A DNA stretch of 9,942 bases, from positions 1 to 9,942 of the forward strand of contig JAJXTJ010000014.1 in assembly GCA_021783895.1 (NCBI GenBank). Direction: 5' to 3'. This stretch comes from Pseudomonadota bacterium. Lineage in GTDB: Bacteria; Pseudomonadota; Gammaproteobacteria; Burkholderiales; Sulfuricellaceae. The translations under genes were made by a program, and so were the position numbers. Shown piece by piece: positions 1-7,722 of this stretch. Under the pieces are notes generated by a model. The model saw only the letters and a list, made by a program, of their open reading frames with translations. It was not told the DNA's origin and made no database searches. Each line of letters begins with the position of its first letter. The first letter of the stretch is position 1.

Positions 1-52
1 GTTCTTTCCGGTCTTCCGCAGTGCAGTTGACCACCGCAGCAACCCTCGACAT
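1..52 (-). CDS. Partial N-terminus of a minus-strand protein, possibly IS630-type transposase
   Basis: Only the first 17 codons are inside the window; the gene continues past base 1. On the minus strand an ATG at 52-50 is preceded by GGAGG with a 5-nt spacer, a strong ribosome binding site, and the frame stays open to the window edge. The visible peptide is MSRVAAVVNCTAEDRKE. An in-frame ATG at 64-62 is possible, but the GGAGG favours the inner one. The short, alanine/valine-rich start followed by an acidic-basic helix resembles the beginning of IS630/helix-turn-helix transposases as I remember them. Seventeen residues cannot settle the family, so the transposase call is inference; that something is translated here is better supported. 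Confidence 0.4.
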   Translation of the reverse strand, partial: MSRVAAVVNCTAEDRKE

Positions 53-85
53 GACCGCCTCCATCGCATAGTTAACGATGGAAGT

Positions 86-114
86 ATGGTAGTTAATAAT
101 GTATATTATTGCAA
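86..114 (-). promoter_or_regulatory. Candidate promoter of the left-edge gene
   Basis: On the minus strand TTGCAA (114-109) and TACCAT (91-86) are separated by 17 bases, each matching the sigma-70 consensus at four of six positions, in a distinctly AT-rich stretch. Transcription would start about 25 bases before the ATG at 52. Two direct copies of TAGTTAA (plus strand 69-75 and 90-96, 21 bases apart) flank the -10 region and could be a regulator site. Seen: boxes, spacing and repeats. Function is inferred. Confidence 0.25.
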
Positions 115-128
115 CTAAACACTAGCTC

Positions 129-174
129 GTCGGGCTACCCCCGACACCCAAACATTCGGTGCGCATGGCGCACC
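129..174. repeat. Two adjacent small hairpins, one REP-like
   Basis: The first palindrome is GTCGGG (129-134) / CCCGAC (140-145) with a 5-nt loop. The second is GGTGCGC (158-164) / GCGCACC (168-174) with loop ATG. They lie 38 to 83 bases beyond the stop of the minus-strand sensor gene, so they could protect or terminate its transcript, but neither is followed by a T-run. The second hairpin with its CCCTAC flank looks like a short palindromic sequence I recall being dispersed in proteobacterial genomes. That resemblance is from memory and its copy number here is unknown. Confidence 0.45.
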
Positions 175-211
175 CTACAAAACCAAACACCCGCGCGAAG
201 CGCACCACAAA

Positions 212-1147
212 TCAAAACCAGAACGAAGTATCCTTCATCAGGAATTCAACGTACGACATGTAGTGCGACCCATCGCAGGAGAAGGTCAGAGTGATCATGC
301 CGTTGAAAATGTTGATCGAGGCCATGCGCAGATAGATGTTGGGGTCGGCGAGGCGCAGGGATCGCATGACGTTCAGAATCCGCCTGATGTCGACCTGCGG
401 AATCGCGGCATCTACCGGGTAGGGTTGGAGCGGGTACACCAGGCAGATGTCCGGGTCGCTCAATGCCTCGTGATCCAGCATGCGATACCGGAACGGGTCG
501 GCCACGGTCCAGATCATGGCCTGGCTGCTGGAAAAATGTATCTGGCATTGAAACACGCCGCGCTGCGTCAGCAGTTCTTCCAGGATGGATGCCGCCAGCT
601 CTATGTTGCGGTCCATGGGGCTTTCGACGCGGCATTGCTGGAACACCGTGCCGCGGATCGCCGGATCGCCCTTCACCTGGCGCCAATAGCCGGGCTCATC
701 GTAGAGGTCGGACGTCACCGGCAGATCGCGCAGGTCGAAATCGGCGCCGAGGTAGCCTGAGATTTGGGAACCGGTGCGCACGACCTGCAAGGCGGTGAGC
801 GACGGTCGTTGTTCCTTCAGGCTGATGTAGGCATCGGAAAGCAGGAATCCCCAGGATGGCACGACTTCCTTCATGTACGGTCGCTGGGTACGGTCGCGCC
901 CGAAGTGTTCGGGCGCAAGCCCTGTCTTGCCGACGTTGTCGCAGATTTGAATGCCGTTGGTGCCCACACAGTACAGGAATGTGCAATAAGGGATGCCGGC
1001 GAAGCCTTCCATGAGGATCGTGTTCAGCCGCTCGCGGTTGCCCCATGCCTGTGTGCATTTCTCGGCCAGCTGCGTCAGCGGTTCGCGCAACGTGCGCGCC
1101 AGTTCCTCGCGTTGCAGATAGATGCTGTCTTTCCAGGATTTTTTCAT
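212..1147 (-). CDS. Stand-alone PDC/Cache-like sensor protein, 311 aa
   Basis: No enzyme or DNA-binding domain is recognisable. Residues about 45-145 read as a PDC (PhoQ-DcuS-CitA/Cache) sensor fold: an FLYCVGTNG strand, then the GRDRTQRPYM motif (83-92), then SDAYIS (104-109) before a strand pair, in the order seen in ligand-binding Cache domains. The C-terminal half (about 155-311) has no motif I can name. There is no signal peptide or membrane helix, so the protein should be cytoplasmic, unlike most Cache domains, which sit outside the membrane. The start at 1147 (MKKSWKD) is chosen because the preceding 60 in-frame codons look non-coding and cross the regulatory spacer; its ribosome site is weak (GGCAGC). 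With no kinase, GGDEF or methyl-accepting domain attached, it would have to act through a partner, and none is adjacent. The domain call is from motif pattern only. Confidence 0.72.
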   Translation of the reverse strand: MKKSWKDSIYLQREELARTLREPLTQLAEKCTQAWGNRERLNTILMEGFAGIPYCTFLYCVGTNGIQICDNVGKTGLAPEHFGRDRTQRPYMKEVVPSWGFLLSDAYISLKEQRPSLTALQVVRTGSQISGYLGADFDLRDLPVTSDLYDEPGYWRQVKGDPAIRGTVFQQCRVESPMDRNIELAASILEELLTQRGVFQCQIHFSSSQAMIWTVADPFRYRMLDHEALSDPDICLVYPLQPYPVDAAIPQVDIRRILNVMRSLRLADPNIYLRMASINIFNGMITLTFSCDGSHYMSYVEFLMKDTSFWF

Positions 1148-1240
1148 GATGCTGCCAATGTTTCGCGTGATCTTGATAACTAAGGTTTCGGAGTTACCCC
1201 CCCTATAACAGCGCTTAATTGATTGATTTAAATAACAAAC

Positions 1241-1283
1241 TGTCTCGCAAAGAGTATAATAATAGATTGTCTTGCAAACAATC
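1241..1283 (+). promoter_or_regulatory. Promoter -10 box with operator-like dyad and direct repeat
   Basis: A perfect TATAAT lies at 1255-1260 on the plus strand; no convincing -35 is visible. Just downstream, about where transcription would start, is a 19-bp dyad GATTGTCTTGCAAACAATC (1265-1283): perfect 6-bp arms and a 7-nt centre. Part of it, TGTCTTGCAAA (1268-1278), is repeated with one mismatch as TGTCTCGCAAA (1241-1251) upstream of the box. Two copies around a -10 box suggest binding of a repressor or autoregulator. The site lies between the divergent sensor gene and the small ORF at 1313. Sequence features are seen; the operator role is inferred. Confidence 0.4.
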
Positions 1284-1312
1284 CAAAACGACTCGGGAGA
1301 CCGCGACGAGTC

Positions 1313-1417
1313 ATGGCACAAAAACAACAGATTTTCCAGGCTGACTTGACGGCGAACTTGCTTCGGGACGGAGGTTGCCTCATCGACAACCTGTTTGCCG
1401 ATCCGTGGAAGTCTTGA
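1313..1417 (+). CDS. Possible small protein, 34 aa (doubtful)
   Basis: An ATG-started frame of 34 codons ends at TGA 1415-1417, with a mixed, soluble composition (begins MAQKQQIFQADL, ends NLFADPWKS). It sits 53 bases downstream of a TATAAT box and a dyad. A GGGAG lies 13 bases before the ATG, rather far for a ribosome site. It resembles nothing I know, contains one cysteine and no membrane segment. Its end is 20 bases from the convergent end of hemY, with a perfect 14-bp palindrome CAACAAGCTTGTTG (1423-1436) between the two stops. It could be a real small ORF, a decayed gene remnant, or chance. The promoter context is the main argument for it. Confidence 0.25.
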   Translation: MAQKQQIFQADLTANLLRDGGCLIDNLFADPWKS

Positions 1418-1437
1418 GCCACCAACAAGCTTGTTGA

Positions 1438-2619
1438 TCAGTTGTTCTGCTGCAGCAGCGCCATGCTCTCGCGGTAATGCTTGCCGGCTTCGTCGGTGCG
1501 ACCGATTTTCTCCAGCAAGTGCGCCAGTTCCAGGTGCGTCCCGGCGTTGGGTTCGATGCTCAGGCTGGCATCCAGATAGCTCTGCGCCTTACCCCACAAC
1601 GCCTGCTTTGCGCATAGGCGGCCCAACGTTTGCAGCAGCGCGGCATCCTGAGGATGCTGCTTCAGCCAGTTCTCGGCGCGTTCGATTTGTTTCAGCGTGT
1701 CCTTGCCCAAGCATTCGCCGTACAACCTGACCATATCGCTGTCCCACTGGCTTTCCAGGCTTGCCGTAATAATATCCATCGCGGCCTGGCACTGGCGGAA
1801 GGCGAGGAAACCTTGCGCGGCGGATCGGGCGATCTTGCTGTTGGTCTTGTCGGCACTGGAAATTTTCTGCCAGTAATCGCGCAAGTCTGCCAAATCCAGC
1901 CGCTTGCGTTTCAGATTTTCCTGGTGCGCGCTGATTTTCTGCTGTGCGGCCTGAATCGGATCAATCGCTTCACGTCTTTCCAACTGGGCGACCAATTTCA
2001 ATACCTGATCCCAGTTTTTCGCCTGCGACTGGGCCTTCAATTCCAGCCGCAATGCCGCGAGATTTTTGCGTGTAGCGGTCTGCAATTCCTTCAGGGACCG
2101 CAGCGCCTGCTGGAAATCACGCTGATCGAGCAACAGCTCGGCCTGGGTCATCAGCCGAGGCTCAGGCCGATCCCGCCCCACCTCCTCGGCTTGCGCCAGA
2201 TAACTGTCGCGGCGGTCGTAAGCCTTCAGTTAATGGGCGGCGCGCGCCGCCAGCAAGGCGTTGGCCAGCGGGGCTTCCCGAGCGTCCAGCGCGATGGCGG
2301 CGAACCTCTCGGCCTTGGCGTAACGCCCTTCGTAGAAGGCCAGCAAGGCGTCGTCCATCGCCTCGCGCGCCTTGTCGCGCCGCCGCGTCTGGCGGAAGGT
2401 GCGCACATAGGCAGGCAGGTTCAAGGTATGCACCGCCAGACGCACCGCCCCATAGGCTGCGGCAAAAACCGCCAGCAGCAGAATCACGAAAAGGTTGAGA
2501 GACAGCTCGACCCGGTACGGGGAATAAACCAGCAGCGCGTAGCCGGCGCTGTGTTTGGCGGCCAGCGTCAGCGCCACCGCCGCAGCCAGGATAGCCAGTA
2601 TCCAGAACAGCGTCTTCAC
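1438..2619 (-). pseudogene. hemY: hemY interrupted by an in-frame TAA stop
   Basis: HemY is an inner-membrane TPR protein of the hemCDXY cluster; its exact role in heme synthesis is not fully settled. The frame starts with GTG (2619-2617), overlapping the hemX stop by 4 nt, with GGAAG upstream. Residues 1-129 hold two membrane helices (about 3-22 and 40-60) and the first helices of the HemY_N region, ending ...LAARAAH. A TAA at 2232-2230 then stops translation. The same frame continues with LKAYDRRDSYLAQAEE and on for the full soluble part, including TPR-like helices near the C-terminus, to the stop at 1438. Reading across the TAA gives about 393 residues, the normal HemY length, with no frameshift. 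One base change could explain it. The distal part might restart at GTG 2181 (GAGGAG abuts it, with no spacer) or arise by readthrough. A sequencing error is also possible. Confidence 0.88.
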
Positions 2620-3689
2620 TTGGCTTCCAACCTTCCACGCGACCCTTCGTGCATCAGTTTATAGTTTCGCAGCGCATTCAGGCTGGTGGAAATATCCGGC
2701 ATCTCGATGCTTAGCGGGCCACCGGCAAGCTGCTTGAGAATTTCAAGCGCGGTCTGGGTGCTCTTGGCCTTGACGTCGAAATAACGGCGCAACCAGGCAT
2801 CGACCGCTTTCAGGTCGGCTTTGTAGGTGACCTCGTCGCGCCGCAACAGGGCGATGCGCGCCGATAATAAACGCAACCGCAGGTTTTCCCGCAGGAAATA
2901 AGCTTGCGGTGGAGAAAGCAGCGGCGCATCCGGGTTTTCCATATTCTGGATGCGAACCAGCTGCTTCATGTCCAGCCAGATTTCCCGGCCCAGCCTGGCA
3001 AACGGCGGCTCATCGCCGCGCACTTTCGCCGCCACCCGCTCGACGGGCAGTTCACCGCCGATTACCAGCGGAAAGTCGTCCACCATGTTGGCCAGATTGT
3101 CGAGACGCAGGCTGTAACCGACCACATCGACTGCCGGCAGCGCCTGGAGGCGCTCGATATCCTTGATGATCGCCTTGCGCAGGTTGGTGAACTGCGGCTT
3201 GTCGAGCCGCTGCAAGCGGCTGTCCGCAGTTTGCAGCGCGATCAATGCGGCCTTGGGATTGCCGGCGAGCTGCAATTGCTGGCTGGCGATCAGCAGGATC
3301 GGCTCGATCTCGGCCAGCACCCACTCGTCGCGGTTACGCGACAACTCCTGGTAAAGGGATTCCAGCGCCACCTGCTGGTTCTGCGATTCACTCAGCTTCT
3401 GCTCCAGCATACCGAGCTTGACCATCGCCTGGCGGGAGTCCTCCTGTGCCCGTGCCGCAATGATCTGGCTTTCCTTGTTGCGGCTGTCGAATGCGGCCAG
3501 GCGACGGCCCATATCCTGCTCGATGGCATAACGGTGCTGCCGGCTGTCCAGCCACTGCAAGCCGACCAGAACCAGCGCCACGATCGCCACCGCCAACCCG
3601 AGGTTGAAACGGAACACTTTCACCGGTGCCGGCATTGTTTCTGCCGGCGACGGCATTTCCTCTTGCCTGTCCTGTGTATTCTCGCTCAT
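2616..3689 (-). CDS. hemX: HemX, membrane-anchored heme-cluster protein, 357 aa
   Basis: This belongs to the HemX family, often mislabelled uroporphyrinogen-III C-methyltransferase although it carries no SAM-methyltransferase motifs. The architecture is typical: a short acidic/proline-rich cytoplasmic tail (1-28), a single membrane helix (about 29-47, LGLAVAIVALVLVGLQWL), a charged coiled-coil stretch rich in Q, E and R (about 50-120), then a helical periplasmic domain with conserved-looking motifs EIEPILLIASQQLQLAGN and YFLRENLRLRLLSARIALLRRD. The ATG at 3689 has GAGAG six bases upstream and lies 9 bases after the hemD stop. Its TGA overlaps the hemY GTG (GTGA), so the two are translationally coupled. 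Family identity is firm from architecture and position; the biochemical role is known only as accessory to heme synthesis. Confidence 0.93.
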   Translation of the reverse strand: MSENTQDRQEEMPSPAETMPAPVKVFRFNLGLAVAIVALVLVGLQWLDSRQHRYAIEQDMGRRLAAFDSRNKESQIIAARAQEDSRQAMVKLGMLEQKLSESQNQQVALESLYQELSRNRDEWVLAEIEPILLIASQQLQLAGNPKAALIALQTADSRLQRLDKPQFTNLRKAIIKDIERLQALPAVDVVGYSLRLDNLANMVDDFPLVIGGELPVERVAAKVRGDEPPFARLGREIWLDMKQLVRIQNMENPDAPLLSPPQAYFLRENLRLRLLSARIALLRRDEVTYKADLKAVDAWLRRYFDVKAKSTQTALEILKQLAGGPLSIEMPDISTSLNALRNYKLMHEGSRGRLEAK

Positions 3690-3698
3690 GCCCGCTCT

Positions 3699-4469
3699 CT
3701 AAGTCTTACTCCGCCACCCGATCAAACCGCTCAGCAAGCCTTCATCGCCCGCAGGGGTAACATAAACCTGCTTGACCCCCAACTCGCGCGCCACCTCGGC
3801 AATATTTTCATGGAACACGAACACCGGCGTCTTTCTCAGCCATTGTTGCCCGAGTTTTCCCACCAGATCAAACAGATTGCGCATGCTCTCGCCGCTGGTC
3901 ACGGTGATGGCGTCTATTTCACCGCGCACCCACTGCTTGAGCAACAGGCCGACATCCGCGCTGGCGGGCTTGCCGCGCCGGTAGCACTCGGCCACGGTCA
4001 GTTCGGCGCCCCGCCGGACCAGCTCATCGCCCAGCAATTCGCGCCCACCCTCCCCACGAAAAATCACCACCCGCTTGCCCGCCACATCCTGCAACTCGGG
4101 CAATTCCAGCAGCGCCTCGCTATCGAAATGGCCTTGCGGAACGAGCACATCTTCAGCACCAAAACGCTCCAGCGCTTTTCCGCTGCCCTTGCCCACCGCC
4201 GCACAACGCAAACTTTGCGGCCAGGTTCGCCTTGCCCGAACCTGGTTCATCGCCTTGTTGACCGCATTGGGGCTGATGAAAATCGCCAGGTCGAACTGTT
4301 CCAGCCGATCGATCACCCCGGACAGGGGTCCCATATCCCGCGCGTCGAAAATCTCCAGCGTGGGGAACAGAATCGCCCTGCCGCCGGCGCGCTCGATCAG
4401 CTCAGCCAGACGTCCCGCCTGATGCGCCGGACGGGTCACCACCACGCCGACATTTTCCAGCGGCCTCAT
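3699..4469 (-). CDS. hemD: Uroporphyrinogen-III synthase
   Basis: It cyclises hydroxymethylbilane to uroporphyrinogen III with inversion of ring D, the branch point to heme, siroheme and cobalamin; a cytosolic enzyme. At 256 aa it has the family's usual length. The sequence shows the HemD pattern: [17 protein letters not shown] at the N-terminus, FPTLEI (35-40), FISPNAVN at the end of the first half-domain, AVGKGS after it, then [13 protein letters not shown] and the late [10 protein letters not shown] motif of the second half-domain. The ATG (4469-4467) overlaps the hemC TGA as ATGA, so coupling sets the start. It is followed 9 bases later by hemX. No oddities were seen. Confidence 0.96.
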   Translation of the reverse strand: MRPLENVGVVVTRPAHQAGRLAELIERAGGRAILFPTLEIFDARDMGPLSGVIDRLEQFDLAIFISPNAVNKAMNQVRARRTWPQSLRCAAVGKGSGKALERFGAEDVLVPQGHFDSEALLELPELQDVAGKRVVIFRGEGGRELLGDELVRRGAELTVAECYRRGKPASADVGLLLKQWVRGEIDAITVTSGESMRNLFDLVGKLGQQWLRKTPVFVFHENIAEVARELGVKQVYVTPAGDEGLLSGLIGWRSKT

Positions 4470-5434
4470 CCCAGCAGATCGAGTTCCGCCAGTATCTTGT
4501 CCGCGCCCATGCCGATCAGACGCCGGCCCAGTTCCTCGCCGATCCGTTCGGCATCTTCGGGTTTGCCCGATACTTCCGAACGTACCGCGCGCACGCCATC
4601 GACGCTGGACACGAAACCGCGCAACCGCAGCACGCCATGAGCAATTTCGGCATAGCCGCCCAGCGGCACCTGGCAGCTACCCGCCAGGGCGCGGCTCATC
4701 GCCCGCTCCGCCGTGACGCGGGCGAATGTGTCGGGATGATTGAGCGGCGCCAGCAAGGCAACCAGATCGTCGCGCCCGTCAACGCATTCGATGCCGATCG
4801 CGCCCTGTCCCACAGCGGGCAGACTCTGCTCGGTGGGCAGCAGCGAAGTGATGCGCTCGCCCAGGCCGAGGCGCTTCAGCCCGGCTGCCGCGAGAATGAT
4901 CGCGGCATACTGGCCTTCGTCCAGCTTGCGCAAACGGGTTTGCACGTTGCCGCGCAGCGACTCGATTTTCAATGACGGGAAGCGCGCCTGGATCTGGCAC
5001 TGGCGACGCAGGCTGGAGGTGCCGACCACGCTGCCTGGCGGCAGATCTTCCATTTTCTGGAACTGGTTGGAAACGAAAGCATCGCGCGGATCCTCGCGTT
5101 CGCCGATGGCGGCGAGAACAAATCCCTCCGGCATCACCATCGGCACGTCCTTCATCGAGTGCACCGCAATGTCGGCTCGCCCTTCCTGCATCGCCTGCTC
5201 CAGTTCCTTGACGAACAAGCCCTTGCCGCCGATCTTGGCGAGAGGCGAGTCGAGGATCTGGTCACCGGTAGTAGTCATACCGAGAATGATTATCTCGATT
5301 TGCGGATATAATTCCTGCAGCTGCTGTTTGACATGGTGCGCTTGCCACATCGCCAGAGCGCTTTCGCGCGTCGCAATGGTGACCTGCGTAATGCCGGCGT
5401 GTCCGCCGTGTGTCGTGTCAGAGTGAGTTTTCAA
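4466..5434 (-). CDS. hemC: Porphobilinogen deaminase (hydroxymethylbilane synthase)
   Basis: It polymerises four porphobilinogens to hydroxymethylbilane using a covalent dipyrromethane cofactor. Visible landmarks, numbered from the chosen start: [13 protein letters not shown] (20-32), TTTGD (54-58), KGLFVKELE (71-79), the catalytic-aspartate motif VHSMKDVP (91-98, D96), GTSSLRRQ (138-145), [12 protein letters not shown] (161-172), and the cofactor-attachment cysteine in [10 protein letters not shown] (C254). I place the start at TTG 5434-5432 (MKTHSDTT...), giving 322 aa, because GGGG lies 6 bases upstream, no ATG or GTG fits the expected N-terminus, and the frame upstream only shadows the opposite-strand gene. 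A TTG start would lower translation. It is the first gene of hemCDXY. Confidence 0.95.
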   Translation of the reverse strand: MKTHSDTTHGGHAGITQVTIATRESALAMWQAHHVKQQLQELYPQIEIIILGMTTTGDQILDSPLAKIGGKGLFVKELEQAMQEGRADIAVHSMKDVPMVMPEGFVLAAIGEREDPRDAFVSNQFQKMEDLPPGSVVGTSSLRRQCQIQARFPSLKIESLRGNVQTRLRKLDEGQYAAIILAAAGLKRLGLGERITSLLPTEQSLPAVGQGAIGIECVDGRDDLVALLAPLNHPDTFARVTAERAMSRALAGSCQVPLGGYAEIAHGVLRLRGFVSSVDGVRAVRSEVSGKPEDAERIGEELGRRLIGMGADKILAELDLLG

Positions 5435-5453
5435 CGGATACCCCAAGGCAAAG

Positions 5454-5482
5454 ATTACATTAATGAATGTTAAGCTGGCCAA
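5454..5482 (-). promoter_or_regulatory. Candidate hemC promoter
   Basis: On the minus strand TTGGCC (5482-5477) and TGTAAT (5459-5454) are exactly 17 bases apart; the -10 matches consensus at five of six positions. The start of transcription would fall about 12 bases before the proposed TTG of hemC. The -35 box lies inside the first codons of the divergent thioredoxin-like gene, so the two genes cannot have independent full-size control regions. Seen: boxes and spacing. Use as a promoter is inferred. Confidence 0.45.
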
Positions 5483-5954
5483 CTGCCTGTTGGCGATTAT
5501 TTTAGCATGGTTCGCTGCCGCCGGCGCGCACGCGCAGGACAAGGTCGAAATCCCGCTGGCGAGCGACTTCACGGTCGACGCGACGAAAGCCAGAACAAAA
5601 AACGTGCCTATTCTGGTGATGTTCAGCCGGCGCGATTGCACCTTCTGCACCCAGCTATTGCAAGAGTTTCTGCTGCCGATGCGGCGCAACGCGGAATACG
5701 AGTCCAAGGTCATCATGCTCCAGGTCGACGTCGGCAGCTCCGCCCCGCTCCGCACCTTTTCCGGCAAAGCCACCACCCACGCCCGCTTCGCCAGGGAAAA
5801 CCGGATCAAGCTGACCCCCACCATCAAGCTGTTCGATGCGCGGGGACGCGAACTTACCGAACCGCTGATCGGTTTCACCTCGCCGGATTACTACGGCGGC
5901 TTTCTCGACCAGCGCATCGATGAAGCCCTCGCCAAGGTGCGTGGCGGGAAATAA
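5463..5954 (+). CDS. Periplasmic thioredoxin-fold protein (SoxW-like)
   Basis: A 163-aa secreted thioredoxin-like oxidoreductase. Residues 1-24 form a signal peptide (basic start MNVK, hydrophobic core [13 protein letters not shown], cleavage after AHA). The mature part has a thioredoxin fold with the active-site CXXC as C59-T-F-C62 in [11 protein letters not shown], and the cis-proline loop LTPT (P119) followed by IKLFDARG. It resembles the SoxW/thioredoxin-2 type that keeps periplasmic cysteines reduced, but the specific partner is unknown, so no symbol is assigned. The ATG at 5463 lies 28 bases from the divergent hemC start and has only a weak AAAGA ribosome site. Its TAA directly abuts the convergent algR-like stop (no spacer). 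It sits between algR and hemC, genes that are direct neighbours in Pseudomonas as I recall. Confidence 0.87.
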   Translation: MNVKLANCLLAIILAWFAAAGAHAQDKVEIPLASDFTVDATKARTKNVPILVMFSRRDCTFCTQLLQEFLLPMRRNAEYESKVIMLQVDVGSSAPLRTFSGKATTHARFARENRIKLTPTIKLFDARGRELTEPLIGFTSPDYYGGFLDQRIDEALAKVRGGK

Positions 5955-6722
5955 TCAACCCCGCCCGAACTCCTTGACGATGTGCTGCTGACGCCGGCTC
6001 ACCGGCAACCTTTCGGCAATTCCATTCAGCCTTACCATCCAGCCGGATAGTGCTTCGCCGGAGTCATCCTGCGCCTGGCGCTCGAAACCCTCGACATAAG
6101 CCCGCGCCACCAGGCAGTTGCGGTGGATACGCACGAAGCGCTGGCCGAACTCCTGCTCCAGATGATTTAGAGATTCCTCTACCAGGTACTCGCGTTCTGC
6201 CGTTCTGACCGTGACATACTTGAGCTCGGCGCGCAGGTAGACGATCTTTTCCACCGGGACCAGAACCACCCTGCTACGCTCGTACACGCTCAAGTGCACC
6301 CTGCCCTGCGGCGCCAGACTGCGCAACACCTCCGCGCCGCCGGGCGCCAGCGCCTTCGCCTTGAGCAGCGCGGCAAGCAGGCGTTCGGCGCGCACCGGCT
6401 TGAGCAGGTAATCGATGGCGTTGACCTCGAAAGCCTGGATGGCGTAATGGTCGTAAGCGGTGACGAAAATGACGGCGGGCGGACGGGGCAGGCGCTGCAT
6501 GTGCTGCGCCGCCTCGATGCCGTCCATGCCTGGCATGCGGATGTCGAGCAGCACCGCGTCCGCCGGGTTCCGCGCCAGGAATTCCAACGCTTCACGCCCG
6601 TTCGCCGCCTCCCCCGCCAGTTCCAGCGGCAAGCGGGCGGCGCAATCCTGCAACAGCTCCTTGAGCCGGCTGCGGGCAGGCGCCTCGTCATCCACGATCA
6701 GCACGCGCAGGGCTTCAGGCAT
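5955..6722 (-). CDS. algR: LytTR-family response regulator, AlgR-type
   Basis: A 255-aa DNA-binding response regulator. The receiver domain (about 5-125) shows the acidic pair D11-D12, the phosphoacceptor D60 in LLDIRMPGMDG, T88 in FVTAYD and K108 in YLLKPV. A linker leads to the LytTR DNA-binding domain (about 141-247) with the hallmark KIVYLRAELKYVTVRT stretch, the EESLNHLEQEF helix and FVRIHRNCLVAR. This is the AlgR arrangement. Its ATG lies inside the end of the kinase gene (8-nt overlap) and no ribosome site is evident, so translational coupling is likely. The stop touches the stop of the convergent thioredoxin-like gene. Regulon in this organism is unknown; the Pseudomonas role in alginate and twitching should not be assumed. 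Confidence 0.92.
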   Translation of the reverse strand: MPEALRVLIVDDEAPARSRLKELLQDCAARLPLELAGEAANGREALEFLARNPADAVLLDIRMPGMDGIEAAQHMQRLPRPPAVIFVTAYDHYAIQAFEVNAIDYLLKPVRAERLLAALLKAKALAPGGAEVLRSLAPQGRVHLSVYERSRVVLVPVEKIVYLRAELKYVTVRTAEREYLVEESLNHLEQEFGQRFVRIHRNCLVARAYVEGFERQAQDDSGEALSGWMVRLNGIAERLPVSRRQQHIVKEFGRG

Positions 6723-7710
6723 TTTTTGCGTTCACATAGGGCACGATAATATGAACCTGGTAGCTGTTGTTACTCACTCTCGTTATCAGCGTGGCTTCCG
6801 CGTCGAAATGCAGCTCCAGGCGCTCGCGGATGTTCGCCAGCGCCATCTTGTTGCCGGCATGGTGGCCGCCCTCCGTGCGATAGGGATTGACCAGCACCAG
6901 ATGCACCTGATTGCGGGCGCGGTAAATGTTGATCACGATTTCACCCGGTTCGGCGCAGGGCTCGATCCCGTGATAAACCGCATTTTCCAGCAAGGGCTGC
7001 AACAACAGCGGCGGAATCAGCGCATCGCCCGGCATTTTATCCACGTGCCAGGCCACTTTCAGCCGCTCCCCCAGACGCAGATGCTCCAGCTCCAGATACT
7101 GGCGGCACAACGCCACCTCCTTTTCCAGCGGCGCCAACTGCCGGTTGTCGGCCATCAGCACGCGAAACAGGTCGGCCATGTCTTCCAGCGCCCGCTCGGC
7201 CTGTTTCGGATCGGAACGAATCAGACTGAGCACCGCATTGATGCTGTTGAACAGGAAATGCGGACGGATGCGCGCCTGCAACGCCTGCAACCTGGCCTCG
7301 CTGATCGCCGGCGAGAAGGCCCGGCTGCGCAGGTGGAAGTAGCCCAGCAGCACGCCGCTGACCAGAGCGGCAAATAGCCAGTGGCGTTCGAGCGAGCCGA
7401 GATCGGCATCGAACAGGCGCAGACTTAGAGTGTGCACCAGCGTAGCCAGCGCCAGTTCCAGCAGCACCACCGCCGCCACGCCGAAACGGTAAGGCAGGCG
7501 CGCCAGGACGCCATGTCCCAGGCACAGGGCAAGCAGGGACAGCAGTAATACCGGCTGCACCAGCGCGGAGAGATTCATCAGCTCCTGCCACATGCCGTCA
7601 TAGGTGGGCGCCTTCAGCATCGCCGTCACCACGCTCATGCCGTCCACGATGAACAGGATGCGCAGCATGATGCCGAGATTGCAGAAATTCGGCAGCGCCA
7701 CCCCGGCCAT
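6715..7710 (-). CDS. algZ: LytS/AlgZ-type sensor histidine kinase
   Basis: The cognate kinase of the downstream regulator, an inner-membrane protein of 331 aa. Four hydrophobic segments (about 13-32, 47-69, 76-100, 111-127) precede a His_kinase-type (PF06580-like) catalytic part. The phosphoacceptor is H151 in [12 protein letters not shown], and an N-box is seen in [17 protein letters not shown] (about 235-251). The rest of the ATPase end (ALANIRERL, then the C-terminal strands) is present. I choose ATG 7710 ([13 protein letters not shown]) because the frame further up to 7770 runs through a REP-like hairpin and the likely promoter, and because related kinases begin close to the PNFCNLG motif. 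GTG 7701 is an alternative, and no clear ribosome site marks either. It is divergent from argH. Confidence 0.9.
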   Translation of the reverse strand: MAGVALPNFCNLGIMLRILFIVDGMSVVTAMLKAPTYDGMWQELMNLSALVQPVLLLSLLALCLGHGVLARLPYRFGVAAVVLLELALATLVHTLSLRLFDADLGSLERHWLFAALVSGVLLGYFHLRSRAFSPAISEARLQALQARIRPHFLFNSINAVLSLIRSDPKQAERALEDMADLFRVLMADNRQLAPLEKEVALCRQYLELEHLRLGERLKVAWHVDKMPGDALIPPLLLQPLLENAVYHGIEPCAEPGEIVINIYRARNQVHLVLVNPYRTEGGHHAGNKMALANIRERLELHFDAEATLITRVSNNSYQVHIIVPYVNAKNA

Positions 7711-7722
7711 GCCGGAGGGGGG

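Noticed and set aside
1228..1428. Minus-strand 66-residue open frame opposite the small plus-strand ORF
   Set aside because: It runs through the TATAAT box and dyad, has no ribosome site and an unlikely composition.
1423..1436. Perfect palindrome CAACAAGCTTGTTG as a terminator between convergent ends
   Set aside because: It has no loop and no T-run on either strand, so it is unlikely to terminate transcription; noted only as context.
1630..2664. 344-residue plus-strand open frame opposite hemY
   Set aside because: It is antisense to hemY, which has recognisable membrane helices and TPR-like motifs; low-complexity shadow composition.
2904..4640. 578-residue plus-strand open frame opposite hemX, hemD and hemC
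   Set aside because: It is antisense to three clearly recognisable genes, its histidine- and glutamine-rich content is typical of a reversed GC-rich frame, and no domain is visible.
4466..5878. 470-residue open frame extending hemC upstream across the opposite-strand gene
   Set aside because: The extra 148 residues are the reverse of the thioredoxin-like gene, whose signal peptide, CXXC and cis-proline show it to be the real coding strand; hemC has normal length from TTG 5434.
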